A stretch of DNA of 64,000 bases. Source: SMWN01 sp965221455. GTDB lineage: Bacteria; Pseudomonadota; Gammaproteobacteria; Eutrophobiales; Eutrophobiaceae. The translations under genes and the position numbers were made by a program. The notes beneath the pieces are model-generated. The model was not told the origin of the DNA. It saw nothing but the letters and a program-made list of their open reading frames with translations, and ran no database searches. The stretch spans positions 496,001 through 560,000 of the forward strand of contig OZ244890.1 in the NCBI GenBank assembly GCA_965221455.1, given 5' to 3'. This document shows, one piece after another, positions 53,478 to 63,018 of this stretch; the first letter of the stretch is position 1, and each line of letters opens with the position of its first letter.

Positions 53478-54356
53478 GTGTCGGAGAAAGACCAGGTGAA
53501 TGAAGAAATGATCAACGATAGGCCAGGTGGCACTTCCACCACTCATGCAATGCATCCCGGTTCCATCAACAAATCCGGAGACAAGGTTGATCTCGTCAAT
53601 GAAAAAATATGTATCAGGGTAAAAGACTTTAACCTTTACTACAGTGAGAAGCGGGCCCTGAAAAATATCAGTATGGATATTCCTGAAAAACGGGTTACCG
53701 CATTCATCGGCCCGAGTGGCTGTGGCAAGTCAACATTACTACGTTGTTTTAATCGCATGAATGACTTGATTGATGACGTGCGTACAGAAGGGCAAATAAA
53801 AATTCAGGATGAAGATATTTTTGATAGAGATATTAATGTCGCTGACTTGCGCAGACGCATTGGCATGGTATTTCAAAAACCAAACCCCTTCCCAAAATCC
53901 ATTTATGAAAACGTCGCGTATGGTCTGCGTATTCAGGGCATAAATGATCGACGGACACTTGATGCCGTCGTTGAAAAATCCCTCAGGAGCGCAGCGTTGT
54001 GGGATGAAGTTAAAGACAGACTGGATGATTTGGGTATGGGCTTGTCCGGTGGACAACAACAGCGCCTGGTAATTGCACGCGCGATTGCGATTGAACCGGA
54101 TATTCTGTTACTGGATGAACCGGCATCCGCGCTTGATCCCATATCCACGCTGAAGATCGAGGAGCTGATTTACCAACTGAAATCAGATTATACGATTGTG
54201 ATTGTTACGCATAACATGCAACAGGCCGCACGTGTCTCGGATTACACGGCTTATCTGTATATGGGTGAGATGATCGAGTTTAATGATACCAGCACCTTGT
54301 TTACCAACCCGAAAAAACAAATGACTGAAGACTATATTACCGGACGTTACGGCTAG
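53478..54356 (+). CDS. pstB: Phosphate ABC transporter ATPase PstB
   Basis: 292 residues, with about 45 extra residues at the N-terminus before the ABC domain. Walker A is FIGPSGCGKSTLLRCFNRMN, signature LSGGQQQRLVIARAIA, Walker B ILLLDEPASALDP, H-loop IVIVTHNMQQAARVSD. It powers phosphate import. The start at GTG 53478 follows from the open frame; a later ATG (53502 or 53508) is possible. It is followed by phoU after 21 bases. Confidence 0.97.
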   Translation: MSEKDQVNEEMINDRPGGTSTTHAMHPGSINKSGDKVDLVNEKICIRVKDFNLYYSEKRALKNISMDIPEKRVTAFIGPSGCGKSTLLRCFNRMNDLIDDVRTEGQIKIQDEDIFDRDINVADLRRRIGMVFQKPNPFPKSIYENVAYGLRIQGINDRRTLDAVVEKSLRSAALWDEVKDRLDDLGMGLSGGQQQRLVIARAIAIEPDILLLDEPASALDPISTLKIEELIYQLKSDYTIVIVTHNMQQAARVSDYTAYLYMGEMIEFNDTSTLFTNPKKQMTEDYITGRYG

Positions 54357-54377
54357 ATATAACGGAGGCTAAACCCA

Positions 54378-55094
54378 ATGCAAAATAAAACATCACATCA
54401 GCACATTTCACGTCAATTCGATGACGAACTGGAAAATGTCCGTGGCAAGGTTCTGGAGATGGGCGGCATGGTTGAACAACAACTCAGTGATTCACTCAAG
54501 GCGTTAATAGATGGCGATATTGAAATGGCTGAAAAAGTCATTGAGTCTTCAATCAAGGTAAATACCTGCGAAATCACCATCGATCAGGAATGTACGCAGA
54601 TACTTGCTCGCCGCCAACCTGCCGCAGGTGATCTGCGCCTGGTAATGGCGATCACAAAAACCATTACCGACCTGGAACGTATCGGTGACGAAGCGGAAAA
54701 AGTTGCCAAAATGGCAATTGAGTTGACTGAAAAACAGGAGCCACGAGCCTACTATGTTGGCATGAATGCCATGGGTACTCTTGTACATACAATGGTACAT
54801 GATGCATTGGATTCCTTTGCACGCATGGATTCAGGGAGCGCACTGATTGTCGCCAGCAAGGAGCCGGAATCCGATGAACAATATGGCGCCATATTACGAC
54901 AACTCATCACCTACATGATGGAAAATCCAGGAAACATCAGCGGTTCAATAGATGCCATATGGACAGTAAGAGCACTGGAACGTATCGGCGACCACGCACG
55001 CAATATTTGTGAATATGTTATTTATCTTGTCGAGGGTAAAGATGTAAGACATATCAGCATTGAGCAAATGCAACAGAAAATTAATCCTCGATGA
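54378..55094 (+). CDS. phoU: Phosphate signalling regulator PhoU
   Basis: 238 residues, two PhoU three-helix bundles. Motifs: HISRQFDDELENVRGKVLEM, the metal-binding helix RRQPAAGDLRLVMAITKTI, DLERIGDEAEKVAKMA, and in the second half WTVRALERIGDHARNICEYV. PhoU links the Pst transporter to PhoR and represses the Pho regulon at high phosphate. GGAGG lies before the ATG. The final codons (EQMQQKINPR) recur at 56879 and 59347, marking the start of the tandem duplication downstream. Confidence 0.97.
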   Translation: MQNKTSHQHISRQFDDELENVRGKVLEMGGMVEQQLSDSLKALIDGDIEMAEKVIESSIKVNTCEITIDQECTQILARRQPAAGDLRLVMAITKTITDLERIGDEAEKVAKMAIELTEKQEPRAYYVGMNAMGTLVHTMVHDALDSFARMDSGSALIVASKEPESDEQYGAILRQLITYMMENPGNISGSIDAIWTVRALERIGDHARNICEYVIYLVEGKDVRHISIEQMQQKINPR

Positions 55095-55275
55095 GTGATG
55101 GTATTTTCCCCTCTTTAATCGTGGAGCAATTAATGGTGAAAAGATCAGGATAAGGTTGCCGGAGTATGCCGTAAGCGTTTCGGTGCTTGTAGTCGTTGTA
55201 GTGGTCTAGTCAATTCGTACCAGGTGACAGGTGAAAAATCACATACTCATGATTAACGCCCTGCGGGCGGTATCG

Positions 55276-56691
55276 TTATTTGTCGGCTTTCCTGTCAATT
55301 TCCGCCAGCCGTTCACGCGCTTCTGCTTGCGCTTGATGGAGTTCGGTTTGACTCATTTTTGCGGCGGTATTATCCCGGTATGTCATAGCGTCTTTATGAC
55401 CATGGACTGCCGCGAGGGAATACCAGATATACGCTTCGCTAAAATTTTGAATCACGCCTTTGCCTTTGGAATACGAAACTCCGAGATTATACTGCGCCGA
55501 AGCATGTCCTTGTTCAGCCGCTAAACGATACCACTTGACCGCCTCTCTTTTGTCCTGTGTAACGCCTTCGCCTTTGGCATACAAAAATCCGAGATTATAC
55601 TGCGCCTTAGCAAGTCCTTGTTCAGCCGCTAAACGCCACCACTTGACCGCCTCTCTTTTGTCCTGTGTAACGCCTTCGCCTTTGTAATAGGCATTTCCGA
55701 GATTATTCTGCGCGGAAGCATCTCCTTGTTCAGCCGCTAAACGATACCACTTGACCGCCTCTCTTTTGTCCTGTGTAACGCCTTCGCCGTTGGCATACAA
55801 AAATCCGAGATTAGACTGCGCCAAAGCATGTCCTTGTTCAGCCGCTAAACGCCACCACTTGACCGCCTCTCTTTTGTCCTGTGTAACGCCTTCGCCTTTG
55901 TAATAGGCATTTCCGAGATTATTCTGCGCGGAAGCATCTCCTTGTTCAGCCGCTAAACGATACCACTTGACCGCCTCTCTTTTGTCCTGTGTAACGCCTT
56001 CGCCTTTGTAATACAAAAGTCCGAGACTATACTGCGCCGAAGCATCTCCTTGTTCAGCCGCTAAACGATACCACTTGACCGCCTCTCTTTTGTCCTGTGT
56101 AACGCCTTCGCCTTTGGCATACGAAAGTCCGAGATTATTCTGCGCCCAAGCATCTCCTTGTTCAGCCGCTAAACGCCACCACTTGACCGCCTCTCTTTTG
56201 TCCTGTGTAACGCCTTCGCCTTTGGCATACAAAACTCCGAGATTATACTGCGCCGAAGCATCTCCTTGTTCAGCCGCTAAACGATACCACTTGACCGCCT
56301 CTCTTTTGTCCTGTGTAACGCCTTCGCCGTTGGCATACGAAAATCCGAGATTATACTGCGCCAAAGCAAGTCCTTGTTCAGCCGCTAAACGCCACCACTT
56401 GACCGCCTCTCTTTTGTCCTGTGTAACGCCTTCGCCGTCGTCATACAAAAGTCCGAGATTATTCTGCGCCAAAGCAACCCCTTGTTCAGCCGCTAAACGA
56501 TACCACTTGACCGCCTCTCTTTTGTCCTGTGTAACGCCTTCGCCTTTGTCATACAAAAGTCCGAGATTATACTGCGCCAAAGCATCGCCCGCTTTGGCTT
56601 GCTTGTGCCATTCGTCAATGTCAGCCGCCAAGACTCCCGCTGCAAAAAGCGCGGTTAGCAAAACAAGCCAGCATTTTTTAATAGTGTTCAT
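55276..56691 (-). CDS. Secreted Sel1-like repeat protein, 11 repeats
   Basis: 471 residues. Signal peptide KKCWLVLLTALFAAGVLA then ADIDEWHKQAKAGDA. Eleven 36-residue Sel1-like (TPR-type) repeats of the form AQYNLGLLYDKGEGVTQDKR with EAVKWYRLAAEQG. The last repeat is different (GVIQNFSEAYIWYSLAAVHG), followed by a charged helical tail (TELHQAQAEARERLAEIDRK). Such proteins act as periplasmic or secreted protein-binding scaffolds. GAGGAAAT precedes the ATG. It is the first of three tandem paralogues. Confidence 0.95.
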   Translation of the reverse strand: MNTIKKCWLVLLTALFAAGVLAADIDEWHKQAKAGDALAQYNLGLLYDKGEGVTQDKREAVKWYRLAAEQGVALAQNNLGLLYDDGEGVTQDKREAVKWWRLAAEQGLALAQYNLGFSYANGEGVTQDKREAVKWYRLAAEQGDASAQYNLGVLYAKGEGVTQDKREAVKWWRLAAEQGDAWAQNNLGLSYAKGEGVTQDKREAVKWYRLAAEQGDASAQYSLGLLYYKGEGVTQDKREAVKWYRLAAEQGDASAQNNLGNAYYKGEGVTQDKREAVKWWRLAAEQGHALAQSNLGFLYANGEGVTQDKREAVKWYRLAAEQGDASAQNNLGNAYYKGEGVTQDKREAVKWWRLAAEQGLAKAQYNLGFLYAKGEGVTQDKREAVKWYRLAAEQGHASAQYNLGVSYSKGKGVIQNFSEAYIWYSLAAVHGHKDAMTYRDNTAAKMSQTELHQAQAEARERLAEIDRKADK

Positions 56692-56760
56692 CAGTGTATT
56701 TCCTCTGGTAATCCCCCATCGACATTATTTTACTCTATATATTCATTTAAGTTTAAACAA

Positions 56761-56862
56761 GATGCTGCCTGTCTGGTAGTAGACCAGGGCTACAGCATCA
56801 AAGAAGCCGGTGAGGTGATGGGCGTGGGAGAAATAGTCCTGCGCCGTTGGGTAAAGCAATAA
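56761..56862 (+). pseudogene. IS3-family OrfA stub, copy 1
   Basis: The frame encodes DAACLVVDQGYSIKEAGEVM and GVGEIVLRRWVKQ, then TAA: the helix-turn-helix of an IS3-type OrfA with no start and no further transposase. Copies occur at 59229-59330 and 60182-60283. Confidence 0.8.
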
Positions 56863-57092
56863 GAACTCACCGAGCAATGAGCAAATGCAACAGAAGATTA
56901 ATCCTCGATGAGTGATGGTATTTTCCCCTCTTTAATCGTGGAGCAATTAATGGTGAAAAGATCAGGATAAGGTTGCCGGAGTATGCCGTAAGTGTTTCGG
57001 TGCTTGTCGTCGTTGTAGTGGTCTAGTCAATTCGTACCAGGTGACAGGTGAAAAATCACATACTCATGGTTAACGCCCTGCGGGCGGTATCG

Positions 57093-59159
57093 TTATTTGT
57101 CGGCTTTCCTGTCAATTTCCGCCAGCCGTTCACGCGCTTCTGCTTGCGCTTGATGGAGTTCGGTTTGACTCATTTTTGCGGCGGTATTATCCCGGTATGT
57201 CATAGCGTCTTTATCACCATGGACTGCCGCGAGGGAATACCAAATATACGCTTCGCTAAAATTTTGAATCACGCCTTCGCCGTCGTAATACAAAACTCCG
57301 AGATTATACTGCGCCAAAGCAAGTCCTTGTTCAGCCGCTAAACGATACCACTTGACCGCCTCTCTTTTGTCCTGTGTAACGCCTTCGCCGTTGTCATACA
57401 AAAATCCGAGATTATACTGCGCCGAAGCATCTCCTTGTTCAGCCGCTAAACGATACCACTTGACCGCCTCTCTTTTGTCCTGTGTAACGCCTTCGCCGTC
57501 GTAATACGAAAGTCCGAGACTATACTGCGCCGAAGCATCTCCTTGTTCAGCCGCTAAACGATACCACTTGACCGCCTCTCTTTTGTCCTGTGTAACGCCT
57601 TCGCCGTCGTAATACGAAAATCCGAGATTATACTGCGCCGAAGCATCTCCTTGTTCAGCCGCTAAACGCCACCACTTGACCGCCTCTCTTGCGTCCTGTG
57701 TAACGCCTTCGCCGTCGTAATACAAAAATCCGAGATTATACTGCGCCGAAGCATGTCCTTGTTCAGCCGCTAAACGCCACCACTTGACCGCCTCTCTTTT
57801 GTCCTGTGTAACGCCTTCGCCGTCGTAATACGAAAATCCGAGATTATACTGCGCCGAAGCATGTCCTTGTTCAGCCGCTAAACGCCACCACTTGACCGCC
57901 TCTCTTGCGTCCTGTGTAACGCCTTCGCCGTCGTAATACAAAAATCCGAGATTATACTGCGCCGAAGCATGTCCTTGTTCAGCCGCTAAACGCCACCACT
58001 TGACCGCCTCTCTTTTGTCCTGTGTAACGCCTTCGCCTTTGGCATACAAAAGTCCGAGATTATTCTGCGCCTTAGCATATCCTTGTTCAGCCGCTAAACG
58101 CCACCACTTGACCGCCTCTCTTTTGTCCTGTGTAACGCCTTCGCCGTTGTCATACAAAACTCCGAGATTATACTGCGCCGAAGCATCTCCTTGTTCAGCC
58201 GCTAAACGATACCACTTGACCGCCTCTCTTTTGTCCTGTGTAACGCCTTCGCCGTTGTCATACAAAACTCCGAGATTATACTGCGCCGAAGCATCTCCTT
58301 GTTCAGCCGCTAAACGATACCACTTGACCGCCTCTCTTTTGTCCTGTGTAACGCCTTCGCCGTCGTAATACAAAAGTCCGAGATTATACTGCGCCAAAGC
58401 AACCCCTTGTTCAGCCGCTAAACGAACCCACTTGACCGCCTCTCTTTTGTCCTGTGTAACGCCTTCGCCTTTGGCATACAAAAGTCCGAGATTAGACTGC
58501 GCCGAAGCAACCCCTTGTTCAGCCGCTAAACGAACCCACTTGACCGCCTCTCTTTTGTCCTGTGTAACGCCTTCGCCTTTGGAATAGGCATTTCCGAGAT
58601 TATACTGCGCCGAAGCATGTCCTTGTTCAGCCGCTAAACGATACCACTTGACCGCCTCTCTTTTGTCCTGTGTAACGCCTTCGCCGTTGGAATAGGCATT
58701 TCCGAGATAATACTGCGCCGAAGCAACCCCTTGTTCAGCCGCTAAACGAACCCACTTGACCGCCTCTCTTTTGTCCTGTGTAACGCCTTCGCCTTTGTCA
58801 TACGAAAGTCCGAGATTATACTGCGCCGAAGCATGTCCTTGTTCAGCCGCTAAACGCCACCACTTGACCGCCTCTCTTTTGTCCTGTGTAACGCCGTAGC
58901 CTTTGGAATACGAAACTCCGAGATTATACTGCGCCTTAGCATGTCCTTGTTCAGCCGCTAAACGCCACCACTTGACCGCCTCTCTTTTGTCCTGTGTAAC
59001 GCCTGTGCCGTTGGCATACAAAACTCCGAGAGTATACTGCGCCGAAGCATCGCCCGCTTTGGCTTGCTTGTGCCATTCGTCAATAATGTCAGCCGCCAAG
59101 ACTCCCGCTGCAAAAAGCGCGGTTAGCAAAACAAGCCAGCATTTTTTAATAGTGTTCAT
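57093..59159 (-). CDS. Secreted Sel1-like repeat protein, 17 repeats
   Basis: 688 residues, same signal peptide and tail as its neighbours but with DIIDEW (one extra I) and 17 repeats of 36 residues. Repeat variants include LLYYDGEGVTQD, NAYSNGEGVTQD and DAREAVKW. The length difference from the 471-residue paralogue is exactly six repeats plus one residue. It is probably periplasmic or secreted. Confidence 0.95.
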   Translation of the reverse strand: MNTIKKCWLVLLTALFAAGVLAADIIDEWHKQAKAGDASAQYTLGVLYANGTGVTQDKREAVKWWRLAAEQGHAKAQYNLGVSYSKGYGVTQDKREAVKWWRLAAEQGHASAQYNLGLSYDKGEGVTQDKREAVKWVRLAAEQGVASAQYYLGNAYSNGEGVTQDKREAVKWYRLAAEQGHASAQYNLGNAYSKGEGVTQDKREAVKWVRLAAEQGVASAQSNLGLLYAKGEGVTQDKREAVKWVRLAAEQGVALAQYNLGLLYYDGEGVTQDKREAVKWYRLAAEQGDASAQYNLGVLYDNGEGVTQDKREAVKWYRLAAEQGDASAQYNLGVLYDNGEGVTQDKREAVKWWRLAAEQGYAKAQNNLGLLYAKGEGVTQDKREAVKWWRLAAEQGHASAQYNLGFLYYDGEGVTQDAREAVKWWRLAAEQGHASAQYNLGFSYYDGEGVTQDKREAVKWWRLAAEQGHASAQYNLGFLYYDGEGVTQDAREAVKWWRLAAEQGDASAQYNLGFSYYDGEGVTQDKREAVKWYRLAAEQGDASAQYSLGLSYYDGEGVTQDKREAVKWYRLAAEQGDASAQYNLGFLYDNGEGVTQDKREAVKWYRLAAEQGLALAQYNLGVLYYDGEGVIQNFSEAYIWYSLAAVHGDKDAMTYRDNTAAKMSQTELHQAQAEARERLAEIDRKADK

Positions 59160-59228
59160 CAGTGCGTTTCCTCTGGTAATCCCCCATCGACATTATTTTA
59201 CTCTATATATTCATTTAAGTTTAAACAA

Positions 59229-59330
59229 GATGCTGCCTGTCTGGTAGTAGACCAGGGCTACAGCATCAAAGAAGCCGGTGAGGTGATGGGCGTGGGAGAA
59301 ATAGTCCTGCGCCGTTGGGTAAAGCAATAA
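59229..59330 (+). pseudogene. IS3-family OrfA stub, copy 2
   Basis: Identical in arrangement to 56761-56862 (VVDQGYSIKEAGEVMGVGE, ending VKQ-TAA), carried along in the tandem duplication. Confidence 0.8.
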
Positions 59331-59560
59331 GAACTCACCGAGCAATGAGCAAATGCAACAGAAAATTAACCCTCGATGAGTGATGGTATTTTCCCCTCTT
59401 TAATCGTGGAGCAATTAATGGTGAAAAGATCAGGATAAGGTTGCCGGAGTATGCCGTAAGCGTTTCGGTGCTTGTAGTCGTTGTAGTGGTCTAGTCAATT
59501 CGTACCAGGTGACAGGTGAAAAATCACATACTCATGATTAACGCCCTGCGGGCGGTATCG

Positions 59561-60112
59561 TTATTTGCCGGCTTTCCTGTCAATTTCCGCCAGCCGTTCA
59601 CGCGCTTCTGCTTGCGCTTGATGGAGTTCGGTTTGACTCATTTTTGCGGCGGTATTATCCCGGTATGTCATAGCGTCTTTATCACCATGGACTGCCGCGA
59701 GGGAATACCAAATATACGCTTCGCTAAAATTTTGAATCACGCCTTCGCCTTTGGAATACGAAACTCCGAGATTATACTGCGCCGAAGCATGTCCTTGTTC
59801 AGCCGCTAAACGCCACCACTTGACCGTCTCTCTTTTGTCCTGTGTAACGCCTTCGCCTTTGGCATACAAAACTCCGAGATTAGACTGCGCCTTAGCAAGT
59901 CCTTGTTCAGCCGCTAAACGATACCACTTGACCGCCTCTCTTGCGTCCTGTGTAACGCCTTCGCCTTTGTAATAGGCATTTCCGAGATTATACTGCGCCA
60001 AAGCATCGCCCGCTTTGGCTTGCTTGTGCCATTCGTCAATGTCAGCCGCCAAGACTCTCTCTGCAAAAAGCGCGTTTAGCAAAACAAGCCAGCATTTTTT
60101 AATAGTGTTCAT
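59561..60112 (-). CDS. Secreted Sel1-like repeat protein, 3 repeats
   Basis: 183 residues. The signal region has diverged slightly (LNALFAERVLA instead of LTALFAAGVLA), which may weaken cleavage. Two standard repeats plus the terminal NFSEAYIWYSLAAVHG repeat and the same tail, ending AGK instead of ADK. It is exactly eight repeats shorter than the first paralogue. Confidence 0.92.
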   Translation of the reverse strand: MNTIKKCWLVLLNALFAERVLAADIDEWHKQAKAGDALAQYNLGNAYYKGEGVTQDAREAVKWYRLAAEQGLAKAQSNLGVLYAKGEGVTQDKRETVKWWRLAAEQGHASAQYNLGVSYSKGEGVIQNFSEAYIWYSLAAVHGDKDAMTYRDNTAAKMSQTELHQAQAEARERLAEIDRKAGK

Positions 60113-60181
60113 CAGTGTATTTCCTCTGGTAATCCCCCATCGACATTATTTTACTCTATATATTCATTTAAGTTTAAACAA

Positions 60182-60283
60182 GATGCTGTCTGTCTGGTAG
60201 TAGACCAGGGCTACAGCATCAAAGAAGCCGGTGAGGTGATGGGCGTGGGAGAAATAGTCCTGCGCCGTTGGGTAAAGCAATAA
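60182..60283 (+). pseudogene. IS3-family OrfA stub, copy 3
   Basis: Third copy of the OrfA helix-turn-helix stub (QGYSIKEAGEVMGVGE), here followed by ACTCACCGAGCAATGAG and then a restriction-gene remnant rather than another phoU fragment. Confidence 0.8.
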
Positions 60284-60301
60284 GAACTCACCGAGCAATG
60301 A

Positions 60302-60629
60302 GTCATCTTTGAAAACTTCAAGCAAGCCGTTAACAAAGAGATGGATATATTCGATCTTATTTGTCACACCGCCTTTGACCAACCACCCCTCACCCGCGCC
60401 GAACGGGTCAACAACGTCAAGCAAACAGACGCGCAAGGTATTGGAAGCCCTGCTTGACAAATACGCCGATGAAGGTGTAGAAAACATTGAAGATATGAAA
60501 ATACTGCAAGTTAATTCGTTGGATCGGTTTGGATCGTCGTTGGAAATTGTTGAGTTGTTTGGAGGTAAGAAGCGGTATCTGAAGGCAGTGGTTGAATTGG
60601 ATCGTGGAATTTACAGGAGTGTTACGTGA
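60302..60629 (+). pseudogene. hsdR: C-terminal remnant of type I restriction endonuclease subunit HsdR
   Basis: In one frame VIFENFKQAVNKEMDIFDLI and AFDQPPLTRAERVNNVK; after a deletion with frame change, VLEALLDKYADEGVENIEDM and LFGGKKRYLKAVVELDRGIY. Both match the last part of HsdR proteins in order. The motor and nuclease domains are absent, and no hsdM or hsdS is in the window. Its TGA overlaps the GTG start of the next gene (GTGA). Confidence 0.85.
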
Positions 60630-62857
60630 TTACTCAGATAACAAAAATTAAAAATCTTGGCGTATTTCATGATTACTCTGCTGACCGCGATCTTAAAAAT
60701 TTTAATAAGTTCAACCTTATTTATGGATGGAATGGAACAGGAAAAACAACTCTCTCTGAATTGTTTATAGCATTTAATGATGGTGTTTTAAAAAAATATC
60801 CCAACCTTGAGTATCAATTTAAAGCTGGCAATCAAATTTACTCTCAGAGCAAACCGTATGACAAAATCATACGGGTATTCAATCAAAATTATATTATTAA
60901 AAATATTAACATTATAGAGAGCAAAGCAAATTCTATTTTTATTCTCGGCGAGGAAAATGAAGCATTACTCAAAACTATCCAACAAGATGAAAAAATATTA
61001 AATGGTGATCCAGAAAAAGAAAATGATTTAGGAAAAATAAAAGAATTATCGTTAAAGCAACAAAAGTTAGAAGATAAAAAAGAAGAAAAAAACAGGAAAT
61101 TTACAGACACTGCAAGAATTATTAGCGCTAATACTAGCGGTGTTTCTGCAAGAAATTATAACAAACGAAATGCTGAGACTGCCTTTGAAAGGCTAGACGG
61201 AAAGACCTTATTACCTGACAATAAAATTCAGCAAAATCGTATAACATTAAAACAGCAACAGAAATCTGTATTGAGCCTTATTGATCTTGGCTTTGAAAGG
61301 AATTTTGAGCAAATAATTTTGGAGTCAGCCTCTATTTTAGAGCACACAGTTGAAACAGTTATAATTGATAGACTTAAAGACCATGCTGATATTTCTAAAT
61401 GGGTTGAAGATGGTATTAATTTACATATAGTTCATGAATCAGCAACTTGTGAATTTTGTAATCAATCATTACCTGAAAATAGAATTCCTGACTTACTGTC
61501 TTATTTTAATGATGCAGATAAGGTTCTTAAATCTAACATTGACATACTGCTTGATAAAATCAGGGGTTTGTATTATTCAATAGATAAATTGGTCATATTA
61601 GACAAGGCAAACTTATACGATGAATTACAGGAAGACTATGAACATGCAATCAAAGAAGTGGAAAAAGAGAGAAACGCTTTATTATTAAAAATTAAAGAAC
61701 TAATCAATACAGTTGATGATAAAAAACAACATACAACAGAACAATTGACGCTATCAATCAATATTGACAAAACACACTTTATTCAAGCAATAGCTAATGC
61801 TAATTCTTTAGTCGAAGATTGTAATGAAAAAACGGCAAACTTTGCAGAAGGAAAAAAAAATGCAGAAGAAGAGCTAGAGAAGCATCATTTAAGCGAGATT
61901 TATGATGATGTAAAAACACTTTCAAGTCGGATTCAAAAATTAGAAAGTGATATTGAAAAATTAAAAAACGGAAGCTTAGACGAGGATGATATAGGAATAA
62001 ATGGCATCAAACAGAGAATATCAGATAATCGGATTAAAATATCTTCCTCTGGCACTGCATGTAATGAGATTAATATAAAGCTACAAACATTCTTGGGAAG
62101 AAACGAACTGACTTTTGAAGTTGCAGAAGAAGGCTACGCAATAAAACGGAAAGGAGAAATAGCCAAGAATTTAAGTGAAGGGGAAAAAACGGCTATTGCA
62201 TTTGTGTATTTCATTATTCATTTACAAGATCAGGATTTTAACCTTGCAAATGGGATTGTAGTTATCGATGATCCAATTTCCAGTCTGGACTCTAACTCAA
62301 TATTCCAAGCTTTTTCTTTTCTAAAAAACGCAACAAAAGATGCTGAACAAGTTTTCATCCTGACTCATAACTTTGATTTTCTTAGATTGCTCTTAGGTTG
62401 GTTAGAACACGACTCTAAAAACGCACAGTACTACATGATTAGAAATAACCATGAATCGAATAATAACAGAGTTGCCATATTAGATACATTAGATAATCTT
62501 TTAAAAAAATATCATACTGAGTATCAATATTTATTTAAACTTTTATCAACCTTTAAATCGGACGGGACTATTGCTTCTGTTTATCATATTCCCAATATAG
62601 CCAGAAAAACTCTTGAATATTTCTTATCTGTTATGGTTCCCAATAATGAAAGTATGTTTAATAAAATGCAGAAATTAGATTTTGATCAAAATAAGAAAAG
62701 TGCAATTTATAAATTTGTAAATGCTCAATCTCATATGACTGGTAATGATTTTAATCCATCACTTGTTCCTGAATGCCAAAAAAATGTGGAATATCTATTG
62801 GAAATGATAAAAGAAGTATTCCCTGCACACTACAAAATTATTGATAATATTCAATGA
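60626..62857 (+). CDS. RloC/PrrC-like anticodon nuclease (ABC-ATPase with zinc hook)
   Basis: 743 residues, close to the length of Geobacillus RloC. N-terminal ABC ATPase: Walker A IYGWNGTGKTTLSELF at about 33-48. Long coiled coils flank a zinc-hook-like CEFC (C275, C278). The second ATPase half has LSEGEKTAIAFVYF, Walker B GIVVIDDPISSLDSNS and H-loop FILTHNF. The C-terminal domain carries an arginine-x3-glutamate in ARKTLEYFL (R660, E664) and H703 in NAQSHMTG, the PrrC/RloC-type catalytic triad. Known members cut tRNA anticodons on phage attack or DNA damage. GTG start overlapping the hsdR remnant stop. The gene is strikingly A/T-rich, suggesting transfer. Confidence 0.82.
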   Translation: MITQITKIKNLGVFHDYSADRDLKNFNKFNLIYGWNGTGKTTLSELFIAFNDGVLKKYPNLEYQFKAGNQIYSQSKPYDKIIRVFNQNYIIKNINIIESKANSIFILGEENEALLKTIQQDEKILNGDPEKENDLGKIKELSLKQQKLEDKKEEKNRKFTDTARIISANTSGVSARNYNKRNAETAFERLDGKTLLPDNKIQQNRITLKQQQKSVLSLIDLGFERNFEQIILESASILEHTVETVIIDRLKDHADISKWVEDGINLHIVHESATCEFCNQSLPENRIPDLLSYFNDADKVLKSNIDILLDKIRGLYYSIDKLVILDKANLYDELQEDYEHAIKEVEKERNALLLKIKELINTVDDKKQHTTEQLTLSINIDKTHFIQAIANANSLVEDCNEKTANFAEGKKNAEEELEKHHLSEIYDDVKTLSSRIQKLESDIEKLKNGSLDEDDIGINGIKQRISDNRIKISSSGTACNEINIKLQTFLGRNELTFEVAEEGYAIKRKGEIAKNLSEGEKTAIAFVYFIIHLQDQDFNLANGIVVIDDPISSLDSNSIFQAFSFLKNATKDAEQVFILTHNFDFLRLLLGWLEHDSKNAQYYMIRNNHESNNNRVAILDTLDNLLKKYHTEYQYLFKLLSTFKSDGTIASVYHIPNIARKTLEYFLSVMVPNNESMFNKMQKLDFDQNKKSAIYKFVNAQSHMTGNDFNPSLVPECQKNVEYLLEMIKEVFPAHYKIIDNIQ

Positions 62858-63018
62858 CCAACACCCCCTCCATCATAAAGCCCACCCGCAATATCATGCC
62901 CCAGGACTGAAGTGATCCAATAAATCCGTACCACTCCAATTTTTACCGTTTGCCTGAACGCTCGTCTGCGGCAGATCTGTGTCTGATGAGCAACCTGTAT
63001 CGCAAACACCATGGTGAC

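Larger units (their letters stand above)
55062..56878. repeat. Tandem duplication unit 1 (1817 bp)
   Basis: Begins inside phoU at GAGCAAATGCAACAG and ends at ACTCACCGAGCAAT. It contains the phoU 3' end, a 180-bp spacer, a Sel1-repeat gene (11 repeats) and an IS3 OrfA stub. Units 2 and 3 have the same order and near-identical flanks. Confidence 0.95.
56879..59346. repeat. Tandem duplication unit 2 (2468 bp)
   Basis: Starts with the copied phoU 3' end (GAGCAAATGCAACAGAAG, ATTAATCCTCGATGA) and ends at the OrfA stub. It is 651 bases longer than unit 1, that is six extra 108-base Sel1 repeats plus one codon. Confidence 0.95.
59347..60299. repeat. Tandem duplication unit 3 (953 bp)
   Basis: Same order as units 1 and 2, with the phoU 3' fragment at its start. 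It is 864 bases shorter than unit 1, exactly eight 108-base repeats. At 60300 the sequence leaves the repeat and enters an hsdR remnant. Confidence 0.95.

Noticed and set aside
55460..60200. Plus-strand frames with repeated LLSCVTPSPLAYKSPRL-type text
   Set aside because: Exact antisense of the 108-base Sel1 repeats. The minus strand has the signal peptide, ribosome site and family match.
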